From Phenylobacterium sp. NIBR 498073 (lineage in GTDB: Bacteria > Pseudomonadota > Alphaproteobacteria > Caulobacterales > Caulobacteraceae), in contig NZ_CP114599.1 in assembly GCF_027286305.1 (NCBI RefSeq), positions 62,001 through 126,000 of the forward strand: a stretch of 64,000 nt of DNA. The letters are read 5' to 3'. The translations under genes were made by a program, and so were the position numbers. The stretch's first letter is position 1. Each line of letters opens with the position of its first letter. This document shows positions 26,007 through 34,557 of the stretch, piece after piece. The notes below the pieces were generated by a model. That model saw only the letters and a program-made list of their open reading frames with translations, was not told the DNA's origin and searched no databases.

Positions 26007-26702
26007 TCAGGCCAGGTGTTGATTGAAGAACGCCAGCGTGCGGCCGCCCGCCAGCTTGGCGTCGGCGGCGTCATAGTGCTCGCCGCCCTCGCGGGCGAAG
26101 GCGTGGTCGCGGCCGGGATAGGTGAAGATCTCGACCTGCGGATGGTTCTTAAGCTGGGCGAGGATGAGGGCCTGGGCTTCCTTCGGCACGAACTGGTCTT
26201 CCTCGGCGATGTGCATCAGCAGCGGATGAGCCTGCTTCTCGCTCTCGACGAGGTGCTTCTCGATACCGACGCCGTAGTAGGCGACCGAGGCGTCGGCGTC
26301 CGTGCGGGTCGCCGTCAGATAGGCCAGCAGGCCGCCCAGGCAAAAGCCGACCGCGCCGACCTTGCCGTTGACCTCGGGCTGGGCGCGGACATGATCGATG
26401 GTCGCGGCGATGTCCTTGACCCCGGCCTCGACGTCAAAGGCGTTGTAGAGTTCAAAGGCTTTCTTCCATTCGGCCTCGGACTGGTCGGTGATGTCGATGC
26501 CCGGTTCGATCCGCCAGAACAGGTCGGGGCAGACCGCCAGGAAGCCGGCTGCGGCCAGCTCGTCGCAGACGCCGCGCATGACCGCATTGACCCCGAAGAT
26601 CTCCTGGATGACCACTATGGCCGGCGCCTTCGGATTGCTCGGTCGCGCCACGTAAGCGGCGAACTGGCCGTCGTCGGTCTTGATGGTGGTGGTCTCACCC
26701 AT
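26007..26702 (-). CDS. Dienelactone hydrolase family protein
   Basis: 231 residues of alpha/beta hydrolase fold. The catalytic cysteine is in VGAVGFCLGG (GxCxGG elbow); PDLFWRIEPGIDITDQ, the Asp region EEDQFVPKEA and the His in YPGRDHAFAREGG complete the triad. Family members open dienelactones in chloroaromatic degradation, but many act on other lactones or esters. The ATG follows GGGAGTTACCG. It is upstream of the quinone oxidoreductase on the same strand. Confidence 0.92.
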   Translation of the reverse strand: MGETTTIKTDDGQFAAYVARPSNPKAPAIVVIQEIFGVNAVMRGVCDELAAAGFLAVCPDLFWRIEPGIDITDQSEAEWKKAFELYNAFDVEAGVKDIAATIDHVRAQPEVNGKVGAVGFCLGGLLAYLTATRTDADASVAYYGVGIEKHLVESEKQAHPLLMHIAEEDQFVPKEAQALILAQLKNHPQVEIFTYPGRDHAFAREGGEHYDAADAKLAGGRTLAFFNQHLA

Positions 26703-26813
26703 CGGTAACTCCCGTCTCAGAAAACTTTAGGCCCTGGGGGCTACTAGCGCGCGGCCCCCGGCTGCGCTCATAACAATGTGGTCAAGCATCACGTCGGCTG
26801 TAGGGTTATCCGA

Positions 26814-27065
26814 ATGAAGATGACGATTGAAATCGACTGCTCGCCGCAGGAAGCCCGCGCCTTCCTCGGCCTGCCGGACGTCACGGGTCTCAACGACAAA
26901 CTCGTCGAAGAGATGCAGAAGCGCATGACGTCCAACATGGCGATGCTGTCGCCGGACGAGCTGATCAAGAACTGGACGGCGTTCGGGGTCGGGGCGCAGG
27001 AGCAGTTCCGCAACCTGATGAACGCCGCGGTCGACGCCGGCATGGGCGCCGCCCGACCCAAATGA
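26814..27065 (+). CDS. DUF6489 family protein
   Basis: 83 residues. [23 protein letters not shown] is the family opening; [13 protein letters not shown] and [28 protein letters not shown] are amphipathic helices. Function unknown. The stop overlaps the mnmE start as ATGA, so the two are translationally coupled. Its conserved position before mnmE in alphaproteobacteria suggests a link with tRNA modification or the nearby parS-parAB region, but this is inference. Confidence 0.85.
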   Translation: MKMTIEIDCSPQEARAFLGLPDVTGLNDKLVEEMQKRMTSNMAMLSPDELIKNWTAFGVGAQEQFRNLMNAAVDAGMGAARPK

Positions 27066-28396
27066 CCGACACCATCTTCGCGCCCGCGACCGCCGCCGGG
27101 CGATCGGCGGTCGCGGTCGTGCGTTTGTCCGGCCCGCGGACGGGCAGGGCGCTGAAGGCCCTGGCCGGCAAACTGCCCAGGCCGCGCGAGGCGGCGCTGC
27201 GGATCCTCAAGGACGCCGAGGGCCGGTCCATCGATCAGGCCCTGGTGCTGTGGTTCGAGGGGCCCTCCAGCTACACTGGCGAGGACGCCGCCGAGTTTCA
27301 CGTGCACGGCGGCCCGGCCGTGGTCGCCGGCCTCTTGGAGGCGATCGCCGCCCAGGGGCTGCGGCTGGCCGAGCCGGGTGAGTTCACCCGCCGCGCCTTC
27401 GAGAACGGCAAGCTCGACCTGGCCCAGGCCGAGGGCGTCGCCGACTTGATCGAAGCCGAGACCGAGGCGCAACGCCGCCAGGCGCTGGACCAGCTGGGCG
27501 GGGCGCTCGGCCAGGCCCAGACCCGCTGGCGCGACGGGCTGATCGAAGCGCTGGCCATGTTCGAGGCCGCCGTCGATTTCCCCGACGAAGAGGTGCCGGC
27601 CGATGTCGCCGCCCGCGCCCGGCCGGTGCTGCGCGGCCTGATCGCCGAGCTGGAGCACGCGGTCGCCGACGTGAAACGCGGCGAGCGGGTCCGTGAGGGG
27701 TTCCGGGTCGCCCTGGTCGGCGCTCCGAACGCCGGCAAGAGCACCATCCTCAACGCCCTGGCTGGTCGTGAGGCGGCGATTGTCACCGCCACCCCGGGCA
27801 CGACCCGCGACGTGATCGAAGTCCCGATGCGGCTGGCCGGCTACAAGGCGCTGCTCGCCGACACGGCGGGCCTCCGCGAGACCCACGACGAGATCGAGGC
27901 CGAGGGGGTGCGCCGCGCGCGGGCCTGGGCCGACGACGCCGATCTGCGGATCTGGGTGGTCGACGGCGCCAGCGACGCGGCCGCCACCGTCCCGGCCCTG
28001 CACCCGCATGACCTCTGCCTGATCAACAAGGCCGACCTCGGGCAGGGGGCCGAGACCGGTCACGCCCTGGTCGAGGCCCGAGCGCTGAATGTGGAAGTTC
28101 TTAGACTCTCGGCCTGGAAACCTGACGACATATCGGCGCTGGAAAAGGCGCTGGAGCATCGCGTGGTCGACGCCTTGGCGGGGGCCGAGCTGCCCACCGC
28201 CACGCGCCTGCGTCACCGGGAGCTGTTGTCCGAGGCGCTTGAGCGGTTGAACCGGGCCCTGGGGCTGGACGACGACCTGGAGCTGGCGGCTGAGGACGTC
28301 CGCCTGGCTGGGCGGGCGCTGGACCGGATCACAGGCCGGATCGACCCAGAAGACGTGCTGGACCGGGTGTTCTCCAGCTTCTGCATCGGCAAGTAG
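27062..28396 (+). CDS. mnmE: tRNA modification GTPase MnmE
   Basis: 444 residues. With MnmG it installs carboxymethylaminomethyl at U34 of t[25 protein letters not shown] begins the folate-binding domain; [18 protein letters not shown] follows. The G domain has [20 protein letters not shown] and INKADLG. The C-terminal FCIGK provides the catalytic Cys-containing end. The ATG overlaps the DUF6489 stop. A perfect parS site begins 5 bases after the stop codon. Confidence 0.97.
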   Translation: MTDTIFAPATAAGRSAVAVVRLSGPRTGRALKALAGKLPRPREAALRILKDAEGRSIDQALVLWFEGPSSYTGEDAAEFHVHGGPAVVAGLLEAIAAQGLRLAEPGEFTRRAFENGKLDLAQAEGVADLIEAETEAQRRQALDQLGGALGQAQTRWRDGLIEALAMFEAAVDFPDEEVPADVAARARPVLRGLIAELEHAVADVKRGERVREGFRVALVGAPNAGKSTILNALAGREAAIVTATPGTTRDVIEVPMRLAGYKALLADTAGLRETHDEIEAEGVRRARAWADDADLRIWVVDGASDAAATVPALHPHDLCLINKADLGQGAETGHALVEARALNVEVLRLSAWKPDDISALEKALEHRVVDALAGAELPTATRLRHRELLSEALERLNRALGLDDDLELAAEDVRLAGRALDRITGRIDPEDVLDRVFSSFCIGK

Positions 28397-28400
28397 CCGC

Positions 28401-28416
28401 TGTTTCACGTGAAACA
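28401..28416. promoter_or_regulatory. parS: parS site (perfect)
   Basis: TGTTTCACGTGAAACA, the exact 16-bp consensus, immediately after mnmE. It forms one edge of a CerM-like repeat whose other edge is the parS site at 28552. Confidence 0.95.
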
Positions 28417-28424
28417 GCGATCGG

Positions 28425-28550
28425 TTCCTCCCCCGCAGGGGGAGGCGGATCGGCGCGCAGCGACGAGACGGAGGGGGCCTGCGGAGTCAGCAACGCCCCA
28501 CCCTGGCGGCTGCTCTGCCTGTCCCTCCCATGAAGGGGAGGGAAGAGGTG
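28425..28550. repeat. CerM-like intergenic repeat, copy 2
   Basis: Related to 3241-3360: a CCTCCCCCGC-AGGGGGAGG hairpin, GGATCG, CGAGACGGAGGGGGCCTGCGGA and a GAGTC (GANTC) site at 28484-28488. The right part ends in a CCCTCCC-ATG-A-AGGGGAGGG hairpin. It occupies the whole interval between two perfect parS sites. Confidence 0.75.
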
Positions 28551-28551
28551 C

Positions 28552-28567
28552 TGTTTCACGTGAAACA
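28552..28567. promoter_or_regulatory. parS: parS site (perfect)
   Basis: TGTTTCACGTGAAACA, exact consensus, in the gap before mnmG. A degenerate copy (core CCACGTGAAA) lies 25 bases further on. Confidence 0.95.
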
Positions 28568-28663
28568 CCCCACCGCGCGTCGACGGAATCCCACGTGAAA
28601 AACCGGCCCTTGTTCGCTATATAGCTGCCCATAGCGCCCCCGGCCGTCCCGGGGGCGTCTTCC

Positions 28664-30526
28664 GTGGAGACGAGCTTGAGCGCCTGGGACGTCATCATCA
28701 TCGGGGGAGGGCACGCCGGCTGCGAGGCCGCCGCGGCCTCCGCGCGCGTCGGCGCCAAGACCCTGCTGCTGACCCATAAGCTCGAGACCATCGGCGAGAT
28801 GAGCTGCAACCCCGCCATCGGCGGGCTCGGCAAGGGCCATCTGGTCCGCGAGATCGACGCCCTCGATGGGCTGATGGGCCGCCTCGCCGACCAGGCCGGC
28901 ATCCAGTTCCGGATGCTGAACCGCTCCAAGGGCGCGGCCGTGCGCGGCCCGCGCAGCCAGATCGACCGCAAGCTCTATCGCCAGGCGATGCAGGCCGAGC
29001 TCGCCGCCACCCCGAACCTCACCGTGACGGCCGAGGCGGTGGAGGACCTGATCGTCGTGGACGGCGTCGTCCAGGGCGTGGTCGGGGCCGCCGGGACCGA
29101 GTACCGGGCGGGCCGCGTGGTGCTGACCACCGGCACCTTCCTCAAGGGCCTGATCCATCAGGGCGAAACCCGCATCCCGGCTGGCCGGGTCGGCGACGCC
29201 CCGGCCATCGGCCTCTCGGACCGGCTCTACGCTTCGGGCCTGACCATGGGCCGGCTGAAGACCGGCACGCCGGCGCGGCTCGACGGCTCGACCATCGCCT
29301 GGGACGGCCTGGAAATGCAGGCCGCCGATGACGAGCCCGTGCCGTTCTCGTTCCTGACCGACAAGATCACCGTGCCGCAGATCTCCTGCGGCGTGACCTA
29401 CACCAACGCCCAGACCCACCAGATCATCGCCGACCGGCTGACCGAGTCGGCGGTCTATGGCGGCCGCATCAACGGCCGGGGGCCGCGCTACTGCCCGTCG
29501 ATCGAGGACAAGGTGGTCCGCTTCGGCGACAAGGACAGCCACCAGATCTTCCTGGAGCCCGAGGGCCTGGACGACGACACCGTCTATCCGAACGGCATCT
29601 CGACCTCGGTCTCTACCGAGACCCAGGACCTGTTTCTGCGCACCATCCCCGGCCTCGAGAACGTCCGGGTGAAGCGCTACGGCTACGCGATCGAGTACGA
29701 CTACGTCGATCCGCGCGAGCTTTATCCGACCCTGGAAGTGAAGAAGCTGCCGGGCCTCTATCTGGCCGGCCAGATCAACGGGACCACGGGCTATGAGGAG
29801 GCGGGGGCCCAGGGGCTAGTCGCCGGCCTCAACGCCGCCCGCGCCGCCTCGGGTCAGGACGCCGCCGCCTTCGGCCGGGACGAGGCCTATATCGGCGTGC
29901 TGATCGACGACCTGACCACGCGCGGCGTCACCGAGCCCTATCGGATGTTCACCAGCCGGGCCGAGTTCCGCCTGACCCTGCGTGCCGACAACGCCGACCA
30001 GCGGCTGACCGCGCGCGGTATGGCCTTGGGCGTCGTCGGTGTTTCACGTGAAACGTCGTACCTCGCCAAGGCGGCCGAGCTGGCCCACGCGCGCCAGCGG
30101 GCAGGGGAGTTGATCCTGTCTCCGAACATGGCCCAGAAGGCCGGCCTGCCGGTCAAGGCCGACGGGGTGATGCGCGACTTCGTGCAGCTGCTCGCCTACC
30201 CGACCATCGGCTTCGACGACCTGGCCCGCGTGTTCCCGGAGGCCGCCGAATGGTCGCCGGTGGTGCGCGAGCAGCTGGAGATCGACGCGGCCTATGCCGG
30301 CTACCTCGATCGCCAAGCCGCCGACGCCGCCGCGTTCCGCCGCGACGAGAACCTGCGCCTGCCGGCCGATCTCGACTATGCCGGCGTCGGCGGGCTCTCC
30401 AACGAGGTGCGCGAGAAGCTGATCGCCGTCCGCCCGCTGACCCTTGGCCAGGCCGCGCGGATCGAGGGCGTCACGCCCGGCGCGCTCACGGCCCTGCTGG
30501 CTCACGTCCGTCGTCGCGCCGCCTGA
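28664..30526 (+). CDS. mnmG: tRNA uridine-5-carboxymethylaminomethyl modification enzyme MnmG (GidA)
   Basis: 620 residues. FAD-dependent partner of Mnm[23 protein letters not shown] binds [30 protein letters not shown] and [19 protein letters not shown] are MnmG signatures; [17 protein letters not shown] lies near the second FAD segment. GTG 28664 is used, but TTG 28676 has a better-placed GGAG. A parS-like sequence at 30040 encodes the peptide VSRET in a loop of the C-terminal half, an insertion not expected from the enzyme family. Confidence 0.96.
   Translation: METSLSAWDVIIIGGGHAGCEAAAASARVGAKTLLLTHKLETIGEMSCNPAIGGLGKGHLVREIDALDGLMGRLADQAGIQFRMLNRSKGAAVRGPRSQIDRKLYRQAMQAELAATPNLTVTAEAVEDLIVVDGVVQGVVGAAGTEYRAGRVVLTTGTFLKGLIHQGETRIPAGRVGDAPAIGLSDRLYASGLTMGRLKTGTPARLDGSTIAWDGLEMQAADDEPVPFSFLTDKITVPQISCGVTYTNAQTHQIIADRLTESAVYGGRINGRGPRYCPSIEDKVVRFGDKDSHQIFLEPEGLDDDTVYPNGISTSVSTETQDLFLRTIPGLENVRVKRYGYAIEYDYVDPRELYPTLEVKKLPGLYLAGQINGTTGYEEAGAQGLVAGLNAARAASGQDAAAFGRDEAYIGVLIDDLTTRGVTEPYRMFTSRAEFRLTLRADNADQRLTARGMALGVVGVSRETSYLAKAAELAHARQRAGELILSPNMAQKAGLPVKADGVMRDFVQLLAYPTIGFDDLARVFPEAAEWSPVVREQLEIDAAYAGYLDRQAADAAAFRRDENLRLPADLDYAGVGGLSNEVREKLIAVRPLTLGQAARIEGVTPGALTALLAHVRRRAA
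30040..30055. promoter_or_regulatory. parS: parS site inside mnmG (15/16 match)
   Basis: TGTTTCACGTGAAACG, differing from consensus only in the last base. It is translated in the frame of mnmG, so protein and centromere functions are superimposed. Confidence 0.8.
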
Positions 30527-30530
30527 CCGA

Positions 30531-31166
30531 ATGAGCCAAGACGTGAATGACGCCGCCGCCTTCGCGGCCGCCACGGGCGCCGGCCCGCAGGCCATCGCCG
30601 ATCTCGAGCGCTACCGGTCATACCTGACCGAGTGGAACGAGAAGATGAACCTCGTCGGGCCCGCGACGCTCGACGTCTTCTGGTCGCGACACGCCTGGGA
30701 TTCGGCGCAGATCCTGCCGCTGGCCCCCGACGCCCTGACCTGGGCCGATCTTGGAACCGGCGCAGGACTTCCCGGCATCGTGTTGGCGATCATGGGAAAA
30801 GACCGTCCCGGCTTTCACGTGCACCTGGTCGACAGCCTGACGAAACGCTGCCGGTTCCTGAACGAGGTGGTCAGCGGCTTGCAGCTGCCGGCGACGGTTC
30901 ACAATTCACGTGCGGAAGACTTGTCGCTGACTGTGGATATCGTCACGGCCCGGGCTTGCGCGCCCCTGTCGCGGCTGCTGGGGTATGCCCAGCCCTACTT
31001 CAAGCGAGGCGCGCAGGCGCTGTTCCTGAAGGGGCAGGAGGTTGCGTCCGAACTCGAAGACGCGGCGAGGACCTGGGATTTCGAGGCGGACGTGTCGCCC
31101 AGCTTGAGCGACGCCAGAGGCCGGATCGTGCGTGTGAGGAGGCTCGGCCGTGGCCGGAAAAGCTAA
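30531..31166 (+). CDS. rsmG: 16S rRNA m7G527 methyltransferase RsmG (GidB)
   Basis: 211 residues. Methylates N7 of G527 of 16S rRNA. YRSYLTEWNEKMNLVGPATLDVFWSRHAWDSAQIL is the family N-terminus; TWADLGTGAGLPGIVLAIMG is the SAM loop; HLVDSLTKRCRFLNEVVSGL follows. The ATG lies 4 bases after the mnmG stop. Its 3' end overlaps the parA start by 17 bases, giving the classic mnmG-rsmG-parA-parB arrangement. Confidence 0.95.
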   Translation: MSQDVNDAAAFAAATGAGPQAIADLERYRSYLTEWNEKMNLVGPATLDVFWSRHAWDSAQILPLAPDALTWADLGTGAGLPGIVLAIMGKDRPGFHVHLVDSLTKRCRFLNEVVSGLQLPATVHNSRAEDLSLTVDIVTARACAPLSRLLGYAQPYFKRGAQALFLKGQEVASELEDAARTWDFEADVSPSLSDARGRIVRVRRLGRGRKS

Positions 31167-31962
31167 GCGAGGTCTGCGCGTCCTGGTGGTCGCCAACCAG
31201 AAGGGCGGGGTGGGCAAGACCACCACGGCCATCAACCTCGGCACCGCGCTGGCGGCCGTCGGCGAGAAGGTGCTGTTGATCGACTCCGACCCGCAGGGCA
31301 ACGCCTCGACCGGCCTCGGTGTCGGTCGCGCCCAACGCAAGGTCACGCTCTACGACGTATTGATGGGCGAGCAGCCGATCGTCTCGGCGGTGGTCCACAC
31401 CGCCCTGCCGGGTCTCGACCTGGTCGCCGCCGACCCCGACCTGTCCGGCGTCGAGCTGGAACTGGGCCAGCAGGCCCGCCGCTCGTTCAAGCTGCGCGAC
31501 GCGCTGGAGCCGATCCGGGCGTCGGGCGAGTACACCTACGTCCTGATCGACTGCCCGCCGTCGCTGAACCTGCTGACCGTCAACGCCATGGCGGCCTCAG
31601 ACGCGGTGCTGGTGCCGCTGCAGTGCGAGTTCTTTGCCCTGGAAGGCCTGACCCAGCTGCTGCGCACGGTCGACCTGGTGCGCGGCAGCCTGAACCCGAA
31701 CCTAGAGATCCAGGGCGTGGTGCTGACCATGTACGACCGCCGCAACAGCCTGTCGGAACAGGTGGCGCGCGACGTCCGCGGCCACTTCGGCGAGACGGTC
31801 TACAACACGGTCATCCCGCGCAACGTGCGGGTTTCCGAGGCGCCGAGCTACGGCAAGCCGGTGCTGGTCTACGATCTGAAGTGCACGGGCTCGCAGGCCT
31901 ATCTGAAGCTGGCGCGCGAGGTCGTGCTGCGGGAACGCGATCGCCGCAAGAAGGCCGCGTAA
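31150..31962 (+). CDS. parA: Chromosome partitioning ATPase ParA
   Basis: 270 residues, GTG start. Short chromosomal ParA (Soj type) lacking the N-terminal HTH of plasmid ParAs. Deviant Walker A VVANQKGGVGKTTTAINLG near the N-terminus; LLIDSDPQGNASTGLG (A' motif); LIDCPPSLNLLTVNAM (Walker B). ParA forms a nucleoid-bound gradient that pulls ParB-parS complexes to the new pole. It overlaps rsmG and lies 6 bases before parB. Confidence 0.97.
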   Translation: MAGKAKRGLRVLVVANQKGGVGKTTTAINLGTALAAVGEKVLLIDSDPQGNASTGLGVGRAQRKVTLYDVLMGEQPIVSAVVHTALPGLDLVAADPDLSGVELELGQQARRSFKLRDALEPIRASGEYTYVLIDCPPSLNLLTVNAMAASDAVLVPLQCEFFALEGLTQLLRTVDLVRGSLNPNLEIQGVVLTMYDRRNSLSEQVARDVRGHFGETVYNTVIPRNVRVSEAPSYGKPVLVYDLKCTGSQAYLKLAREVVLRERDRRKKAA

Positions 31963-31968
31963 GGGGAC

Positions 31969-32856
31969 ATGATGGTCGAGAAGCGTGGACTGGGCCGCGG
32001 CCTGTCGGCCCTGCTGGGCGATGTTGACGAGGCCAAGGTGGTGGCGGGGGCCCCGGCGGCCGAGATCTCCGGCGTCCGCGAGATCCCTATCGAGCTGATC
32101 CATCGCAACGAGCATCAGCCGCGCTGGGTTTTCACCGAGGCCGAGGTCGAGGAACTGGCCGGCTCGATCCGCGAGAAGGGCGTGCTGCAGCCGATCCTGG
32201 TCCGCCCGGCGCCGGGCCTGCCCGGCGAGTGGGAGATCGTCGCCGGCGAACGCCGCTGGCGCGCCAGCCAGAAGGCTGGCCTGCGGGTCATGCCGGTGCT
32301 GGTCCGCGAGCTGGACGACGTCCAGGTGCTCGAGATCGGCGTCATCGAAAACGTCCAGCGGGCAAACCTCAACCCGATCGAAGAGGGCGCGGCTTACCAG
32401 ACCCTGATCGAGAAGTTCGGCCGCACCCAGGAAGAGGTCGCCGAGAGCATCGGCAAGAGCCGCAGCCACGTGGCCAACACCCTGCGACTGATGAACCTGC
32501 CCGAGGCGGTGCGGAACTACGTGTTGGAAGGCAAGCTCTCGGCCGGTCACGCCCGTGCCATCCTGACCGCCGACGATCCCGTGGCGCTGGCCGAGCGCAT
32601 CATCGCCGGCGGCCTGTCGGTGCGCGAGGCCGAGGCGCTGGCGCGTGGCGGCGCGCCGGCTGCCAGCCGTCCGAAGTCGGGCGCCAAGAAGGCGGCCAAG
32701 GACACCGACACGCAGGCGCTCGAGGTCGACCTCTCCGACGCGCTCGGCCTTGACGTCGAAGTGCTCGACAAGGGCGGGGTCGGCGAGCTGCGGATCAGGT
32801 ACGCGACCCTCGAACAGCTCGACGAGCTGTGCCGTAAACTGACCGCCCGGGCCTGA
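31969..32856 (+). CDS. parB: Chromosome partitioning protein ParB
   Basis: 295 residues. [13 protein letters not shown] is the N-terminal ParA-activating motif; [36 protein letters not shown] and [24 protein letters not shown] form the CTP-binding clamp region; [24 protein letters not shown] is the HTH that reads parS. A charged linker and C-terminal dimerisation domain follow. The parS sites lie 1.9-7.1 kb upstream. ATG 31969 is doubled (MMVEK), so 31972 is also possible. It is convergent with holA. Confidence 0.97.
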   Translation: MMVEKRGLGRGLSALLGDVDEAKVVAGAPAAEISGVREIPIELIHRNEHQPRWVFTEAEVEELAGSIREKGVLQPILVRPAPGLPGEWEIVAGERRWRASQKAGLRVMPVLVRELDDVQVLEIGVIENVQRANLNPIEEGAAYQTLIEKFGRTQEEVAESIGKSRSHVANTLRLMNLPEAVRNYVLEGKLSAGHARAILTADDPVALAERIIAGGLSVREAEALARGGAPAASRPKSGAKKAAKDTDTQALEVDLSDALGLDVEVLDKGGVGELRIRYATLEQLDELCRKLTARA

Positions 32857-32988
32857 TCTCTAAGTCATTGATTTAAAAGGGCCCGAACTCGGAATTCGCA
32901 TTCTCGCGAAGCGGGCGTCCTGGGATACGGCGAGGCGTCGCTTCGCGCGCCACAGCGGCGATTTCGAAACTGGCCTGTTGGCGCCTCG

Positions 32989-34041
32989 CTAGAGCCCGAG
33001 GCGGCGCGCGCGGCCGGCGATGGTCAGAGCCAGCCGCTCGGCGATCAGGCCGTCGGGCGAGCCGGCGGTCTTGCAGGCCTTGTCGGCGGCGAGCACGTCG
33101 GGCTGAAGCCGGTCGAGCTCGGCCAGCGACCAGCTGCGGGCCTGACGCAGGAACTCGCGCTCCTGCTTCCAGAACACGCCGGAGGCCTTGGCGGCCTCCT
33201 GTAGGCCAGCGCCGTTCTTGGCCAGGGTCAGGGTGCGGCGCATCCGGCCGAGATACATGCTGATCGCCCGGATCGCGGCGGCCCCGGCCTCGCCCTCGGC
33301 GGCGGCGCGGCGCAGGCCGGCCTGGGCTTCGGCCAGCTTGCCGCCGAAGGCGTCGGCGGCGGCGTCGGAGAGCGAGGCCTCCGGCTCCACCCCGAGGAAG
33401 TCGTCCAGGTCGCGCGGCGCAGCTGTCCGGCCGCTGCCGGGCTCCAGGTAGAGGGCCAGGCGTTCGATCTCCTGGCGCGCGACGCCGCGCTCCTTGGGCA
33501 GGCGTCCGACGAACAGCTGTAGGGCCTGGGCGTCGAGGCCGACGCCGTCCTGGGCCAGCACCTCGCGCACCAGCCGCGCGACGTCGCCCGGCTCGTCCTC
33601 GTAGCAGGGGATGGCGACCGCTTCGGCGGCCTTCTCGGCGGCCTTGCGCAGGGCGGAGTCGCGGCCGAGGTTGCCGGCCTCGATGATGAAGAAGGCGTCC
33701 GGGTTCAGCTTGCCCTCGGCGTGGGCGAGCAGCGTCTCGGCGACCTGCTTGTCGAGGGCGGTCTTTTCGGTGGCGAAGCGCAGTCGGACCAGCCGCCGAC
33801 CGCCCATCAGCGACTGCGCGGCCAGTTCGCCTTCTAGCAGGGCGCCGTCGGAATCGAGGTCGCCGTCGGTCAGCAGCGCGACGTCGAACGGGTCGTCGAG
33901 GTTGGGAACGAGCTTGCGCGCCAGCTGCAGGCCGCGGTCGCGGACGACGCCGGTGTCGCGACCATAGATCACGGCCGCCCGGATCGGCGGTTCCGGCCGG
34001 GCCAGAAAGCGCTCGATGTCGGGCCGCTTGGAAAGGATCAC
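32989..34041 (-). CDS. holA: DNA polymerase III delta subunit HolA
   Basis: 350 residues from GTG 34041. Clamp-loader subunit that opens the beta ring. AAVIYGRDTGVVRDRGLQLARKLV resembles the degenerate nucleotide-binding region of HolA; DLDSDGALLEGELAAQSLMGGRRLVRLRF and the C-terminal LAELDRLQPDVLAADKACKTAG are conserved in alphaproteobacterial HolA. It follows lptE and leuS in the same direction. leuS-lptE-holA is a conserved set next to parAB. Confidence 0.93.
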   Translation of the reverse strand: MILSKRPDIERFLARPEPPIRAAVIYGRDTGVVRDRGLQLARKLVPNLDDPFDVALLTDGDLDSDGALLEGELAAQSLMGGRRLVRLRFATEKTALDKQVAETLLAHAEGKLNPDAFFIIEAGNLGRDSALRKAAEKAAEAVAIPCYEDEPGDVARLVREVLAQDGVGLDAQALQLFVGRLPKERGVARQEIERLALYLEPGSGRTAAPRDLDDFLGVEPEASLSDAAADAFGGKLAEAQAGLRRAAAEGEAGAAAIRAISMYLGRMRRTLTLAKNGAGLQEAAKASGVFWKQEREFLRQARSWSLAELDRLQPDVLAADKACKTAGSPDGLIAERLALTIAGRARRLGL

Positions 34042-34054
34042 GGCCTTGAAATCC

Positions 34055-34552
34055 TTACGATTTTTCCTGCGCCGCCAGCCAGGCGGCCAGCTCCAGCTGG
34101 ATCAGGCGCGCGCACTCGGCCGCGGCGCGGTCCTGGGCGTCCTGCTGGGCGGTGATCGAGGCGTAGGGCTGGTCGGCGCTGTCATAGGTCACCTGGGCGC
34201 GGGTCGAGCCCTTCTTGACCGGCGCGCCGGAGGTGACGGAGACCACCGTATAGCTCGCGGTCAGCACGTACTCGTAGCGCGTGGCGACATTGTCGACCCG
34301 CAGGCCGCGCGGGTAGCGGGTCTCCGACAGGGCCAGGTCCATGCGGTACTTCGGCGGCTGGCCCTTGGCGTTGGCCAGGGCGTCGTCGAGATGTTCGCGG
34401 ATCAGCTGCCCGGTGCGGCCGGGCGGGGTGGTCACCTGCACCGAGTGCAGCTGCGCCGTCACCGCCGGATCGCCGTAGAGCGGCGTAAACCCGCAGCCGG
34501 CCAGGGTCAGGGCCCCGGCGGCGATGAGGGCGGAAGCAACGACGCGGTTCAT
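34055..34552 (-). CDS. lptE: LPS-assembly lipoprotein LptE
   Basis: 165 residues from ATG 34552 (a GTG at 34561 overlapping the leuS stop is an alternative). The signal peptide SALIAAGALTLAGCGFTPLYG has lipobox LAGC and the typical CGFTPLYG after it. LptE plugs the LptD barrel in the outer membrane and aids LPS insertion. RYPRGLRVDNVATRYEYVLTASYTVV matches the alphaproteobacterial type. It starts 5 bases after the leuS stop. Confidence 0.9.
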   Translation of the reverse strand: MNRVVASALIAAGALTLAGCGFTPLYGDPAVTAQLHSVQVTTPPGRTGQLIREHLDDALANAKGQPPKYRMDLALSETRYPRGLRVDNVATRYEYVLTASYTVVSVTSGAPVKKGSTRAQVTYDSADQPYASITAQQDAQDRAAAECARLIQLELAAWLAAQEKS

Positions 34553-34557
34553 GCAGG

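Noticed and set aside
28587..28602. A CACGTGAAAAA sequence as a possible third parS in the mnmE-mnmG gap
   Set aside because: Five mismatches to the consensus palindrome; at best a decayed site.
30811..30826. CTTTCACGTGCACC in rsmG and AGTTTCACGTGCACGG in mnmE (27294) as parS
   Set aside because: Only the left half and core match, with several mismatches on the right; the mnmE case encodes the conserved FHVHGG motif.
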